A stretch of 47,961 bases of DNA from assembly GCA_019693395.1 (NCBI GenBank), contig JAAMXP010006545.1:1-47961 (forward strand), read 5' to 3'. Source of the DNA: Ettlia oleoabundans (taxonomy: Eukaryota; Chlorophyta; Chlorophyceae; Chlamydomonadales). Positions 23,076-35,620 of the stretch are shown here, piece by piece; the first letter of the stretch is position 1, and each line of letters opens with the position of its first letter. The notes beneath the pieces were generated by a model, which saw nothing but the letters and a program-made list of their open reading frames with translations, was not told where the DNA came from and ran no database searches. The translations under genes and the position numbers were made by a program.

Positions 23076-23403
23076 CCTGCCTGTCCGCCGGCCTGACCCG
23101 CTGACTATACTGAGGATGGTCGTCCTCGCCCGTCCGTCGCGGCTGCCTCAGTTCTAAGCCGCCAGACAGCCCTGTTAAATGGACCGCCGCACCGACTGCC
23201 CTCACTAATCAAGAATACCAGGTGGGTTGCTTAATTGAATCGCAATCACGCGATCTGTGCTAAGCTAGGTACACGGAGCTGGGTCGCTGACTTGCGTGCT
23301 GGGCTCGCAAAGCCCTTGTTTCCGTTCACACACTATATGCGAGGCCCTCGGCATACGTCCTATCAACAGCAGCATGCAAGTTCACTCTGAATTCCGATCC
23401 TGA
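23076..23403. promoter_or_regulatory. Bidirectional promoter interval between the two membrane-transporter-like genes
   Basis: These 328 bases separate the start codons of the SLC35D-like gene (-) and the TMEM234-like gene (+). I see no TATA box at a convincing position and no repeat. Confidence 0.45.
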
Positions 23404-24104
23404 ATGACCTTCCTGCACCTACTGCTACCGACCATCATAGGCCTTGTGTGGGGCACCACGAACCCGTTGATCGCGAGAGGAGTCAGGATTGCCGCATCTC
23501 AACCCGTCAGACACTACGCAGGTGAGCACGGAGCAGCGGGTTTGCATTGATATGCCATCACCGCCCCCACCGCTGCTGCGCAGCTCACTTCTGCTGCTAC
23601 GCTGTCCACCCCGCCTCGTCACATGCAGCATTTACCCCTTTGGACAGCCTAATCCACCACCTTCTCACACCCGCGTACATCGTGCCACAGGCCCTCAACC
23701 TGTGCGGCAGCGTACTCTTTGCCGCTGCGCTGGGCAGCAGCAACGTCAGCGTCACCGCCCCTGTGGCCAACGGTGGGTTTGCGCGGGCTGGACTGGAACA
23801 ACAGTGAAAGAGCAAAACAATCGCAATTTCATCCTTGCAACCCAAGGTCTTCCCTGTCACACCCACATTCATGACTGCGCTTCCAGCCCCAAGTCCTGCA
23901 CTCACTCAGGACCAATCAACGCGCACCTCTCAATGGCTCCCTCTCCCTTTCTCTCGCTCCGCAGGCGTCAGCCTGGCTGCCAACGCGGTGTTTGACCACC
24001 TTCTGGGCGACCCTCTGAACAGCCCCGCCAGTGGAATTGCAGGCCTGGTGCTTGTGTGTGTGGGCGTCACGCTTTGCACGCTAGCCCAGCAGCCGGAAAT
24101 TTAA
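23404..24104 (+). CDS. TMEM234-like small membrane protein
   Basis: Exons 23404-23521, 23629-23772 and 23965-24104 join in phase to 133 residues, close to the usual length of the family. The TMEM234 family consists of four-span proteins of unknown biochemical role, related to the small multidrug-resistance/EamA fold. The sequence shows the expected landmarks: LLPTIIGLVWGTTNPLIARG at the N-terminus, ALNLCGSVLFAAALGSSNVS then VTAPVANG in the middle, and GIAGLVLVCVGVTLCTL at the end. WGTTNPL matches the conserved WG(G/T)TxP motif of the family. It is head-to-head with the SLC35D-type transporter, a full-length member of the same broad fold superfamily, and only 100 bases upstream of the next plus-strand gene. 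Confidence 0.9.
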
Positions 24105-24204
24105 TCTGTCAGACACACAGTGATCCCAGCCAGCAACCGGCGCAGGTGGGAGCCTACCAAACATTTAGACACAGTAACGAGCAATTCGATTGTGGTAGAT
24201 ACCC

Positions 24205-26113
24205 ATGTCTGGCCCGCAACAGCAGCAGCAGCAGCAGCAGCCGTTTCCAGTGGCAGCTGTGCTGCATGATGATGAGATGGCGGAGTCATCAGCCGCTACA
24301 CAGCGCACCAGCAGCAGCGGTTGGGGGCAGGGGCATGGCCACAGGGGGCGGGACCCGATGGTCGATCTGGAGGAAGCTCTTCAGCTGGCGGTCGCTTATT
24401 TTGATGGGGATCCCGATGCGGTGAAGTGGGCGACGATGGTCAGCAGCGACGATGACGAGCAGGGCGGGGCGGCAGCTACAGGATGGCAGGAGCCTTCTGC
24501 AGGCTCACATGACGATGAGCCAGGGTTGGGAGAGGACCCAGCCAGTGCGGTGGATTCCGGCTGGCCCGGTGAGAGGCAGTGGGAGGATGTGAGGCAGGAT
24601 GACGCGCTGCTTCACATGACGCCGTCCGGGGAGGCAGGGGCGCCGCGGGACGAGCTGGAGGAGGCGGAGCTTGAGATGACTGACAAGGGGGCAGAGCCCG
24701 AGATTGATGGAGGCAGCAACCTACCAGAGCCCAGCCCGGAGGAACGCCCCCCGCCGCCCATCGACATTGGCGCTGGTGATGATGACGACAGCGGCGAGGG
24801 GGAAAGCCAGGGGGGCAAAGCGGAGGAGGACCCTGCGGTTGCTGCGGCTGCTCAGGAGGCTCAGGAGATGCTGGGGGGCCTGCAATTGGACGACATCGAC
24901 GCGGAACCCAAGGACGCAATGGCCCCAGGTGCCCTTCCTGGCCCACACACAGGAGAATTACAGTTGGGAGGAGCATCCTGTCCTGTCCCACCTAGAAATA
25001 TAGCAGTAGCAATACCATGATTGTGCCGCGTGCTGCCCGGTATGTCAGTGCCCTATTCATTGCCTGCCACAGGCATGGCACCTTTGCCGTGGTGTGGCTG
25101 CTTGCCCTGCTTGGCATCACACACTCCCGCTCTCTCTATGCTACTTGATAGCATGGCTGCCTTAGCCACACTAGCCACAGTGGCTGCCACAGCTGCGTGA
25201 TGCTCATCTGTGTCAATCCACCTGCTCCTTGGACCACTGCACCTGTCCCTGCCTGTTGCAGCCGCGGGCCCACTCTCAATCGAGGCAGCCCTGGCGCAGC
25301 AGGGCAAGGAGGGCGCTGAGGTGCCGCCACCGCCCATTGTGCCGGCACCCACCGATGTGGCGGCAGCTGAGGAGGATCCAGTTGCGGCTCTGGAGGCGGC
25401 CATACAGGCGGACAAGCCCAAGTGAGTGAGCAAGTCGGAGCTTATTGGGGTTGACTACTGTTGGACCTGGTTGTATAGCTGATTAGGGTTGTGTGGATTT
25501 TATCATGTCATGCGGCAGTTCCGGCAGTGCGCAGGCCAGCAGCGTGCCAAGGTGCATGCTCTCGCTGCCGTTCCTTGACAGGGCAACATGATCGGCTGTT
25601 GCCACACCTGTACCGCTCCGGTAAGGCGGGGCCGCTGCTGGGGCCGTGCTGTATGTGCGCCTTGGCAAAGACCTCCCTGATAACTTCTTGACAGAAGCAT
25701 CCCTAATACCTTCTTATCCCTAATATCTTCTGACTCACACCCATCGTGGGTAACTTCCCTCCACCCCAACTTGTTCGCCCTTCAGGTTCGAGCCCAGTGC
25801 GGAGTGGATGCGGATGATGGAGGCGGTAAAGGGAGAGCTTGAGGAAGCAGTGCAGAATGGGCAGCCTGAACTGGTTCAGGGATCGTCTTACAGAGAGACA
25901 GATGACAATTCCTCCACCGGAGCCAAAGTAAGTGACAGCGGTGAAGCTGTAACAAGCGTACGTCGCACGGGCAGTGAAACCCAAACACCGTCCTCCCAGC
26001 AGCAGCAGCAGCAGGGGCAGAGGGGTGAAAAGGACATGGAGATGACGGGCGAGAGCAAGCTGGCGACGGCGGAGGGAGGCGCTGGTGTGGCAGGTGATGA
26101 CCGCGGCCCCTGA
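24205..26113 (+). CDS. Acidic, largely disordered protein of unknown function
   Basis: Exons 24205-24928, 25262-25421 and 25786-26113 join in phase to 403 residues. The N-terminus has a polyglutamine run and a short region that looks foldable (VDLEEALQLAVAYFDGDPDA, VKWATMVSSDDDE). Most of the rest is Glu/Asp/Gly/Pro-rich and low in hydrophobic residues, with short helical segments (EAQEMLGGLQLDDID; SIEAALAQQGKEG; AEWMRMMEAVKGELEEAVQ). No signal peptide or membrane span is visible, and I recognise no family. Consistent phase across three exons and GT-AG introns argue for a real gene. It could be a nuclear or scaffold protein, but the sequence does not show it. Confidence 0.75.
24220..24240 (+). 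repeat. (CAG)7 coding microsatellite
   Basis: Seven CAG units near the start of the acidic protein gene encode polyglutamine; such runs are length-variable. Confidence 0.85.
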
Positions 26114-26495
26114 TGATAACCTCAGCCTTCTCTGTCCTTGCGTGGATTACGTGTTTCCAGTGTTTGCACTTCCTGCATTGTTGTGTACATGTTGCTTTTG
26201 TGTTTCTGAGTTTGTGTTTCCAATGTTTAACCATTGCCAATGAGGCGTCTGTGTGAAAGCACATACATGGCATGCATAGCGGCTGTTGCTGCAACAAAAG
26301 GAGCGGCCTGGCAGGCGGTGCGCCGAGTGCACAAGCCTCATTCTGGGTTTGTTGGCAAGGAATAACCACCACCATCCATGTTAGTGTTGCCTGTTACCTT
26401 TTTAAGATCCAGCCCTCAATAACAGAAAGATGCAAGCTGCTCTGGCTTGTACATGAAATGCAGGGGGTGCCCAACAGCAAGGGACTGCCGCCGCC
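26114..26495. other. Intergenic, acidic-protein gene to TTI1
   Basis: The 382 bases between two plus-strand genes hold the first gene's 3' UTR and the TTI1 promoter. The part around 26150-26260 is relatively T-rich, as 3' UTRs are here. No other feature is seen. Confidence 0.5.
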
Positions 26496-29400
26496 ATGGC
26501 CGATGGCGACCATCCCATCCTGCCGCCATCCCAGCCGCCACCACCGCCTGCCACCACAGCATCAGATGAGGAGCGGAAGCGCACCTTTGCCATGCTGCAG
26601 CCCATCTGCTCCATGCTGCTGCTGCAGCGAGCGGAACCGCAGCGGATAACTGAGGCACTGAGGGGTGAGAGCAAGGGAGGGGTGTCTGCTTGCCGGCTGG
26701 CAGCAGCGGCAACACACCTCCGGTGGCTGGCAGGCCTAGCAAGTTGCAAAGGGCATGTTGGCATCACCTATCAGCGCCACCATTTAACATGCTTGAGATT
26801 TACACCATTATTTGCCTACATGCCTCCAAAGACGGGGCAGGCGTTTAGCAGGCTTCTCCACTATATATTACTCCCAAATGCGCCGCGTTTCCTGCCTCTG
26901 CTTGTGCTGCTTGGCCTACCTCACCTGTGTGGACCCCCACCCGCCTATGCAGGTCTGGAGGTGATGCTGCAAGAGGCCTCCCAATCCGGGCTGCAGCAGT
27001 GCTGGGACTATGTGCTGTTCCCACTGCTCATGATGCTGGATGCGGTGGCCGCCACCCGCCAGAAAGGCGCCGGCGGCGACGAGCAGCAGGTGCAGCAGCA
27101 GCTGCAGAAGCAGCACCCCGCTGCCACGGCGACAGACGCGATGGGGGGGAGTGCCGGCGCCCTCATGGCCCTCCCTGCCATGTCAGCAGATCGTGCTGCT
27201 GAGGCCGCGCTGGCATGCACGCTGTGCGTGCTGCGGCGCTGCAGCTGCCAGTCTGGTGAGGGCACGCTGGGCCTGCTGCGCAGGCTGGCCGCCATTCTGG
27301 AACTGCCTACTGAAGCGGCGTCAGAGGAGATACGGCTGCAGGCAAGTGCAGTCGGTATTAAAGCTGGCTGCAAAGGGCCTTGTTCACTTCTGACCACCCA
27401 CCCAGCAATTTTACCAACCTTCTAATCTGCCCCTTGAAATCTAAACCAACTTGCCCCACTAAGGTTGCTGACATAACCACCACCCCTCTACTCCCTCGCC
27501 TCTGAGTGCTCTATTCCCTCCTCCCTCTCGGGTCTGCAGACGCTGCAGTGCCTGTCAGCACTGGCGCAGGGCGTGGCTCAGCGACGGCCAGCGCCAGGGG
27601 TGCGGCAGGCGCTGGTGGAGGAGTCGTCTGCGCCGCTAGTGGGATACCTCTCCTCACTGGCACTGAAGGTGAGAGGGAATGTTAGGGCAAGTTGTTGCGT
27701 AAAGTCAGCTGCGGTCATGGGTTGAGTTGGTTTTGGCTGGCGCTGGAAGAGAGACCCAGTTGCTTGCTGAGGGGCAGCAGAAGTGGATACAGGGCGTGGC
27801 TGGGTGCATGCTTAGGCTTTGCTGGCTATCGCTGCTCTGTGTCCCTGCCCACGCTGCAGCTGGCTAGCTGTTGCCATCTTTTGGCAGCCCTGCTGCCCAC
27901 CCCAGTTTGCAACATGTGTCGCTGCAGATAGCCGAGAATGAGGCGCAGAGGGGCAGCAGCGGCAGCCGGGCCATCCGTGACACCGCGCTGCAGGCACTGC
28001 TGCACCTACTGACGGCTGTGGCTGGCCCAGCGGTGCAGCAGCACTACTGGCAAGACCAGCAGCAGCACCAACAGCCCTTGCAGCAGCAGCAGCCATCGAC
28101 GGAGGAGGCCAAGCAGGCGGCCGAAGCGCTTGCTTTCTTCTTGCCGGGCATTGCAGTGGGCCTGTGCCGCGCGCTGCTCGTGGCGGCATCCAACGGCGGC
28201 GGCGCATGCGGCAAAGACCTGGCGCCTGCGGGTCCATCCGCCAGCAGCGCTGCCGTGATTGCCGCCGTGCGGGGGCTGGTTGTGCTGCTGGTGGCTTGCC
28301 TGGGAGATGTGGCTGTGGAGCCTGCTCTGCATGGGCCAGCGGGGGCTGCCAGCGTGCACAGCATGCACAGCACGAGCGGCAGAGGCAGCGTTGCCCATGG
28401 TGGCAGTGGCGGTGGTTGGCAGGATGTGGAAATGGAGGAGGCCGGTGCAGCGGCCGACTCTCCTGGCGGTGGTGATGCGCTGAGGCAGGCTTTGGACCAG
28501 CTGCGAGAGCTATCCCAGCGTGCCAAGGGCGGCAGTGCAAGCAGCACCAGCACAGCGGCCCCCACAGACAAGGAGGGTTCTGCAGCAGCCGCTGCATCGC
28601 AGCCCAGCCAACAGAGTCGGCAGCAGGGGCGCATGCGCGTGGAAAGAAGCGCTGAGTGGGTGCAGGAGAGTGCCAGCAAGCTGCATGAGATGCTGGCAAC
28701 CGCGCTGCCGCCCCTCATGGCGCACCAGCGGGCGACAGTGAGGGAGGCACTGGTCCGAGGTGGGTCGGGAGTTGGGTGGCAAGCAGGAGCCATGCAGTGC
28801 TGCCTGGCACGATTGGAAGAAAGAGGTTGTGTTGTCAATGTGATGATGGTGGTGCAGTTAGCTGCCAACGCTTGCCTCTACTACACTTACCAAAAGACGT
28901 GGTGCTGTGCTGGCTGTGCTGTGATAAGATTTGCTTGTGTGTGAAATGCTGTGGTGCACTGGGTTGACAATCTACTGCTACGGCCGTGATTGCCGCACAC
29001 CAGACACACCCGACCTCTCTACTGACCGCGTGCAGGCTGCTGCCAGTTGCTGGACAGCTGCGGCATGGCGCTCCAGCCTCAGACGCAGGAGACACTGCTG
29101 CAGCTGCTGCTGTCAGCAGCACAGGACAGGTGGCAGGATGTGGCGGGTTCCGCTCAAGCCTGGCTGCAGCAGCATGCTGTTGGGGCTGGCCTGGGTGCGG
29201 GTGCCGCGCCACATGGTGCCCCCGCTCCCTCGGCGGCGGCTTCCCTGGCTGCCGGGCCAGCCCTGGCAGCCGCACACCAGAGCCTGCTGCTGCAGCTGAT
29301 TGATGGGCTGGCGCCTGCGCTGCGCAGCGGGGACCTGCCGGGCAGGCAGCATGCACAGCGGCTGACCAGCGCGTTACAAGTGAGCAACAACAACAAGTGC

Positions 29401-32400
29401 TGCCGTAATGTTGCCCTGCTGTTCTTCTCCTGGCAGACCACGCCAACCCACTATCCGTCTCTTTGGCTGCTGCATGTGTCGCTTCTACTGCAGCATGCAC
29501 AGCGGGCGCATGGGCAGGCACGGTCTTTAAGTTTGCTGCTGCATTGTCTGGAGATCAGGCTGCCCACTGACTGACCTGCTCTGGTGGTGCTGCTGCCCAC
29601 GAGACGGTCCTTTTGCAGTGGTTTCCCCTCCTTTCCTCCCTACCTCCACCTATCCCCCCGCCTGTCCTGGGCCTTGCTTCTCCTCCCGTCTGCTGCTCGC
29701 AGGTGTGCTCGCCCGCCTGGTTTGCCGCCAGCGTGGTGCACCACCCGCTGCGCCTTCAGCAGCTGGTGTCCGCCTTCCTGGATGCCTTTGCCTTTGATGC
29801 GTCGGTGGCAGGCATGCTGCTGTATGCAGCAGCCGCACCGAGCGGCAGCGCTACCAGCTACGCACCCGGCTCCCAAGCCACGGCGGCGGCAGCGGGCGGG
29901 AGCATGGTGGGCGCAGGTGGAATGGATGCAACCAGTGGTGTGGCAGCGCAGGCGGGAGCGCCACCTGATGGGCAGGGGCAGGGGCAGGTGGGTGATCAGC
30001 AGCTGGCGGCGGCAGGTGTGCAGGGTTCTGTGGTGCTGCTGCCGCGCATGCCGCTGGGCCTCACCATCATCACCACCAACGCAACATACGAGGCGGTGGC
30101 AGCGGCGCTGCGTGCCGCCGCTGCCCTGGCAGCCGCCGCGGACGCAGCCCCCGGCAGCGGCGGCACCACGCTGCGCGGCTTGGTAGACGCATGCCTGGCC
30201 AGGCTGCGGCAGGCGCTGGCTGCTGCACAGACAGGTATAAGCGGCGAGCAGCACGGCGGCCGGGCGGACAAGCGCAGCAGACAGGGGCTAGCTGGCAGCG
30301 GCAGTACAGCCAGCGCAAGCAGCGGTACGGACCAGATAGGCCAGGACCAGCCGGGTGGTGATCCAGGGGGCCTGGGGCAGGCGCCATGGCAGCTGCACGC
30401 CGCCTCGGTGGCCGCTGTGCTTGCTGAGCTGCTGCTGGGGGCCTCGCCAGCCTGGCAGCCCAGCTGGCGCTTAGCTGGTGCCAGCTCAGCATCTGGGGCA
30501 TCTGCTACCGCTGAGCTGGAGGCGCTAGCTGCAACGGCGGTACAGGAGCTGGTACAGGAGGCGGTGTGGGCCCTGCCGACTTCAACAGAAGCTGAGGAGG
30601 GGCTGGCAGCGGCAGGCGGGACGGGGGCACGGTACAGCGCACACACGCCCCTGCTGCTGGATAATAATAGCGGTGCCGCAACCTTCTCGTCGGGACAGCA
30701 GCGGCCGACAGTGCAGCAGCTAGGCTGCAATGCGCTGCTGCTCAAGGCTGCGCTGGAGTGCTTTGGCGCTGCGGCCAGGGCGCTGGGGCCCCGCTTTGCA
30801 CAAAACGGCAGGCTGTTGCGTGCAGCGCTGCTGCCGATGCTGGAGAAGCTAGGTGAGCTGGCCTTCAGCGCCCCATCTTCTTTGGGTCACGCGTGGCCAC
30901 AGGCCGGGAGAGCAGTTGCAGTATGATCTGCCACGTAACTCGCTCCCTCACTTTCCCTGGTTTGGCTGTTTGCCGGTGAAGGAGGCAAAGGCCCCTGCTC
31001 TGTATTGATGCATCCTGTTTGGCTCAAATCGCGCCGTGCCCCCCTGCTCTTTCCCGCTGTATCCTGCTTGTACTGCAGCCGACAGCACCCAGGTTGTCTC
31101 CTCTGCTGCCTCAGCGGCAGTGGGGAGTGTGTGCTGGTGGTGCGGGTACGCCGGCAGCCTGCAGCGCCTGGTGGCCGCTAATGCCGACTACGTGGTTGAC
31201 GGCTGCTGTGCGCAGCTGAGGCAGGTGCGAGATGAGTACCCGCCGTCCCGTTGTGTGTGAGATATATCTCCGAACGGTGCATGGGCCTGGTTGCCCTGCA
31301 TTTGTGTGGTTGAAACTGGTGACAGTGAGCGCTCGCCGGTATTACGATGGGGATGCTTCTACGGTCTGCCAGCGGCAAGCAGAGTTATCTAGTGAGCTGC
31401 CCTTTCTACCTGCCTCCTGCCTTGCAGTTGGATGCGCACCCGCGGGCGCCCCAGCTGTTTAAGGCGCTGCTGCAGCAGGCGGGAGTGGCGCCGCAGCTGC
31501 TGCCGCTGCTGGCGGAACCGGCTCGCAACTCGGTGCAGGTGGGCGTGTCGGACAGCTAAGTTGTGTTGTGGTCTTGAGAAAAGGGCAGGCATTCTGCATC
31601 GGACCCTCTGAACTTCTTTCCAAACCAATCCAATGATGATTTGCTTTCGCATTGACAACAGGTTAACAATCCATACGTGAGTGAGCAGCCACCAGGCCCT
31701 GCCAGAAAGGCATCCCGTCAACTTCCTCGCCTATCATTTAACCGGGGTGACCCTTGCCCTTCCCCATCTCGTTGCCCCCCTGCAGGGCCTGGGCATCCTG
31801 GCACGATGCCAGCAGCCACAGCATGTTCTTGCCTTCCTCCAGGTGATGCTGCCTGTGGCGGCGGCGGCCGGGTCGGTGGCGCAGCAGGCAAGAGCTGAAA
31901 TGCGGCAGGCGGCGGAACAGGTGCAGCAGCGTTGGGAGGAGCAGCAGCAGCGGCGGCAGGAGGCGGAAGCCGCGGCGGCAGCGGCGTATGGCGGCGTGGA
32001 AGCTGCGACGGAAGCCGAGATCCGACGCTTCTTCGAGCGACGGCGGCAGCAGCGGGAGGCGCGCCAGCAGGAGGGGGAGGGGGAGGGGCACCCCTTGGAC
32101 GCTGAGGAGGCAGGTGAGCACCCCCATATTGAGCACGCAGGTAGCTAAGATGGGTTCAGGTGGTTCTGCTGTGTTGCAACACTGCAAATTCGTGTCAAAT
32201 GCTCCGACCTGGCTTCCTTCTCACACCCCCAATTCCAATCCAATTCCACCCCATACGACACCATCATCCCCACCCCGAACCGCACCTAAATGGCCCTAGT
32301 TCCCCACCCCCAACCCCCAATTTTGCAGAGGAGGAGGCTACCAAGGTTGCGCTGAGCGGTCCCGAGCGGGAACACATCTCGCTGCTGCGCCGCCACCTGC

Positions 32401-35012
32401 ACGCAGCAGGCAGCCTGGCACAGGCGGTGGCGGATGCTGCCTCCCCCCTGGCCCTCTCACAGTCACTGCAGGTGTGCCACCGATGCTGCTGTGGCCTGCT
32501 ATGCCCGCGTGTATGTGCGATGTTCTGCCGCAGGTTCGCAGCTGTGATGTGATGAGGCGTTGTTCAATCATTCAAGCTACCGCTGTCTCAGCCAACCCCC
32601 CTGCGTTGCCTGTGAACAAACTCGACGTGTTGGGCAGTGAGCTTGCTGTGGTATTCATCGGTGCGTGCCCTGCCTGTGCTGTCCTGTGCTGCAGGTTTCT
32701 GTGCAGTCGTTTGGGGTGTGCATGCAGGCGCTACGGGCGCTGGCGGCGGTGACCGAGGCTGTGGAGCTAGACACTGACAAGGTGGGGGGGAACATGGGCT
32801 TCCCAGTTTATGGGGTGCATTGGTGTTGTTTGCGGTGGGTGTGGTGCGAGCGTTGGGATTACTAGTGTGACGCAAGGAGGGTGTGCGGCTGAGAGGAAGC
32901 GGCCATTTCTGAAGCCCCTGCAGTGTGTTGCCTACTGGCGCGTCAGCGCTGTGTACCAGGTTACTGCAGCGCCACTCATATAAGACCCTGCTGTGCATGC
33001 AAGGTGGTGCAGCTGTTGCAGCCGGGTTCATGAGCCGCTACCAGCATCAGTCCTGCCCCTATCAAATCCCATTGATGATTGAATCTTGGGAGTTGTGCCA
33101 GTGTTGTTTGATTGGTCACATTTTCCTGCTGTTTTGTGCGGCAGATCCAGTTGATGATCAGGACGCGGGGCCAGGTGGCGGCCCCGGATCCCCAGACCCC
33201 CCGCCTCCTGCCCAGCGTGCACCTCGCCTGGGTGCCCCTGGTGGGGGCGCTGCAGGTGGGCTGCTGCTACTGCCGCTGCTGTTGCTGCCTGTGGTGATGC
33301 TAGCATTACAGGTGGCGGTGCCGGCAGTCTGCGGTTGTTAGCAGCTGCGGTGCTGCAGGTCCTCCTGCTGCTGCTGCTGCCACCTATGCCGCTGCTGGCT
33401 GGGTGATGCGCCTGCGCCCGTCTGCCCGCCTGCCCCCATGCTTTGTTTTGCCGCCTGCAGGACTGGCGTGTGTCTGTGGTGGAGGGGGCCCTGCAGTTCC
33501 TGGCCGACTGCGCCTGCCTGGCAGGTGGGGTGCTGTTGCTGTCACGCCTGCATCTCTCACTGCTGTGTGGCACCCCGCCCGTTCCCACCATCAACCGCTC
33601 TCCTTGTCAAATTTGGCGCACGCTCTTGCTTCGGTAGTCGCTTTTAAGGCTCGCAAGGCAGAGTGTTTTGTTCTTTTATTGCAACAGTTTCGTCTGTTAT
33701 TGCAAACTACCATCACCACGACCACACCACTTCTTATTCCTGCAGGCTCCTTCCTGCGCAAGCGTTTCTCACAAGAGGCGCTGCCGGTGCTGCAGCGGTT
33801 GCTGAGGGAGGGGCCCGCACGCCGCAACATCATTGCGCCCGGTACGTCACGCCTCTTCCATACTGGGGGAGCTACACCGGGACGCTCCACAACTTGCCAA
33901 ATGAGCGTGACTTGCTTGAAGTCAAATGAAAAGGCGCATGGTCCTGCTGCAGTGTTGGCCTGTGCTCACTCCGCCCCGCTTCCCTGCCCCTGTGGTTGTG
34001 TGCAGGTCAGGACGACACCACTTCACCGGCCACTGTGCAGCGGGCGCAGCTGGCTGTGCTAAGGTGCACAATTCCTTGCATCAACGAACAGGGCACCAAA
34101 AGGGGCAGACAGGCAGACGGACGCATGGCACGCTTGCGACAGTTACTGCATCTGCCTGCCGCAGCTTTGCTCTCAATGTTGGCTGCCGCTTACCAAATCC
34201 TGGTCTCAAGCCTGCACCTGTGCGCCTGCAGGTGCCTGCGCCAGGTGTCCACCTGTGACTCCCAGCTGTCCATAGCGGGGGTCAGCGGTGCCGCCAGTGA
34301 CGCGCTGCTGCCGTGCGCTCAGGCCCTGCTGGCGGCGGTGGGGGACGCCATGGGGCCGCGCCAGGCTGCCCCCGTTAGGGAACAGGCCACGCAGGTGGGC
34401 TGGATAGTGGCGGGACGTGCTCGGCTGGCAACCCCTGCTGGCGGCTCTTACGCCTCGGTGTTGCACTAAGGCACACGTGACCGCTCACGAGTCCCTACTC
34501 AATAGACAAAAACATTTACAGACCATCCTAGCCAAATACCCTTGCCCTACAAGACCAACCCTGTCGTGTTTTGCCTGCAGGCGTATGTGGCTCTGGCGCG
34601 TGTGGACCCGGATGCAGCCTGGTGCCAGCTCAGCGCGGCACTGCCCCCACCACCCGACCCTGCTGCCGCCCCTGCAGCAGCAGCACCAGCAGCCTTGGCA
34701 ATAGGGGTAGAAGCAGGCGTGGCGCCACAGGTGCCACCCAAGTTGCTGCTCAAAAGCAGCGGGCAGCCTCTGTCCTTCCCCGACAAGCGGCAGATCGCGC
34801 CGCAGTTGCCGGCCACGCAGGCACCGCCCCCTCGTGCTGCAGCCGCTGCCGGGAAAGGGTCCGCACCCAGCGGGGGAAGCGGGACGGTGGTACCGCCAGG
34901 GCTGAGGGATTGTGGGGGTCCCAAGCTGGAGGCCATGTTGCGTCAGGTGGAGCGGCTGCAGCCCAAGTGGCACAGACAGGTGGATGACCTGCTGGCCCGA
35001 CACCTGCCTTAG
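26496..35012 (+). CDS. TTI1: TTI1, TELO2-interacting protein 1 (TTT complex, PIKK maturation)
   Basis: TTI1 forms the TTT complex with TELO2 and TTI2 and works with HSP90 to fold TOR, ATM and ATR-type kinases. Seventeen exons join in phase to 1583 residues: 26496-26664, 26953-27341, 27540-27668, 27928-28759, 29036-29379, 29703-30852, 31079-31224, 31428-31538, 31786-32113, 32329-32471, 32695-32781, 33145-33255, 33461-33524, 33746-33841, 34006-34063, 34232-34394, 34581-35012. The family start is recognised in FAMLQPICSMLL and SGLQQCWDYVLFPLLMMLDA. Further HEAT-type segments include WVQESASKLHEMLATALPPL, YAGSLQRLVAANADYVVDG and LLPSVHLAWVPLVGAL, followed by DWRVSVVEGALQFLA and SFLRKRF. The protein is longer than the human one (about 1090 residues) because of Ala/Gly/Gln-rich insertions, notably in exons 4, 6 and 9. 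The start ATG has a strong GCCGCCATGGC context. One donor (after 27341) is GC. Confidence 0.88.
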
Positions 35013-35194
35013 GCCGCTCAGAGCCTGCTCAGAGGCAGCGGGCCTGTTTGTTTTGTGTCAGTTGCGATTTTGTATAACATAGTGTCAGTAGCGATAGTGC
35101 ATTACTTCTTATAAGAAGTGAACTAGTTTCTGGTGTAGGAAGGTACATGACTTCCTGCATGTTCTGGTAGTGTGTCATGCGGTGACTTCAGCGT

Positions 35195-35199
35195 TGTAA
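35195..35199 (+). terminator. TGTAA polyadenylation signal, TTI1
   Basis: The first TGTAA on the plus strand after the TTI1 stop codon, about 180 bases downstream. Confidence 0.5.
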
Positions 35200-35294
35200 C
35201 CCAAAGTCCACTGCAAGTGACGCAACCTCTAGATGACCTCACAACTGTGGGGGGGGTCTGGCCAGGCAGCAGCATGTTTTGCCGCCGCATTTTC

Positions 35295-35330
35295 GACGCT
35301 GTGAGGATTACAGACGCTGCGAGGATTACA
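35295..35330. repeat. 18-bp tandem direct repeat (two copies)
   Basis: Copies at 35295-35312 and 35313-35330 differ at one position (GACGCTGYGAGGATTACA). Each ends in TTACA, which is TGTAA on the minus strand. Confidence 0.85.
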
Positions 35331-35344
35331 AACTGACCGCTGAA

Positions 35345-35620
35345 AGGGACATGTAAACGACAGCAGTACAGCCGCAGCGCACGCCTGTTGTTGTTGCATG
35401 CAGCGGGAGCAGCGAGAGCGAGCAAGCTACATACAGAGAGCAAGAAACTGTACTTACATAGAACTAGCAACCCGTAATCAAAGCATTGCCTGCAAACGGC
35501 CTGCAAATGACTGGGGAGTTGCAGCGTCCAATGCAAACAGCAACGGCACTATGCAGTGCAGTGCCGTTGCTGTTGACAGGGACAGCTGAAACGACAGCAG
35601 CACAGGGGCACCACACGCCT
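35345..35620. repeat. Dispersed direct repeat pair
   Basis: Segments 35345-35386 and 35578-35620 share AGGGAC, a 12-base identical core (AAACGACAGCAG) and ACACGCCT/GCACGCCT ends with one indel. They flank the inverted repeat at 35536-35574. This may be a decayed repeat element. Confidence 0.5.
35536..35574. repeat. Perfect 14-bp inverted repeat with 11-base loop
   Basis: Left arm 35536-35549 (AACAGCAACGGCAC) is exactly complementary to right arm 35561-35574, with loop 35550-35560. It would form a stable hairpin in RNA from either strand. Confidence 0.85.

Noticed and set aside
27812..28699. 295-residue open frame antisense to TTI1 exon 4
   Set aside because: Composition is Ala/Pro/Ser/Arg-rich as expected for a shadow of Ala/Gln-rich coding sequence, and it has no motif.
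33000..33020. AAGGTGGTGCAGCTG-like sequence as a possible TTI1 exon
   Set aside because: It gives no continuation in frame; the exon at 33145-33255 restores the conserved HEAT block.
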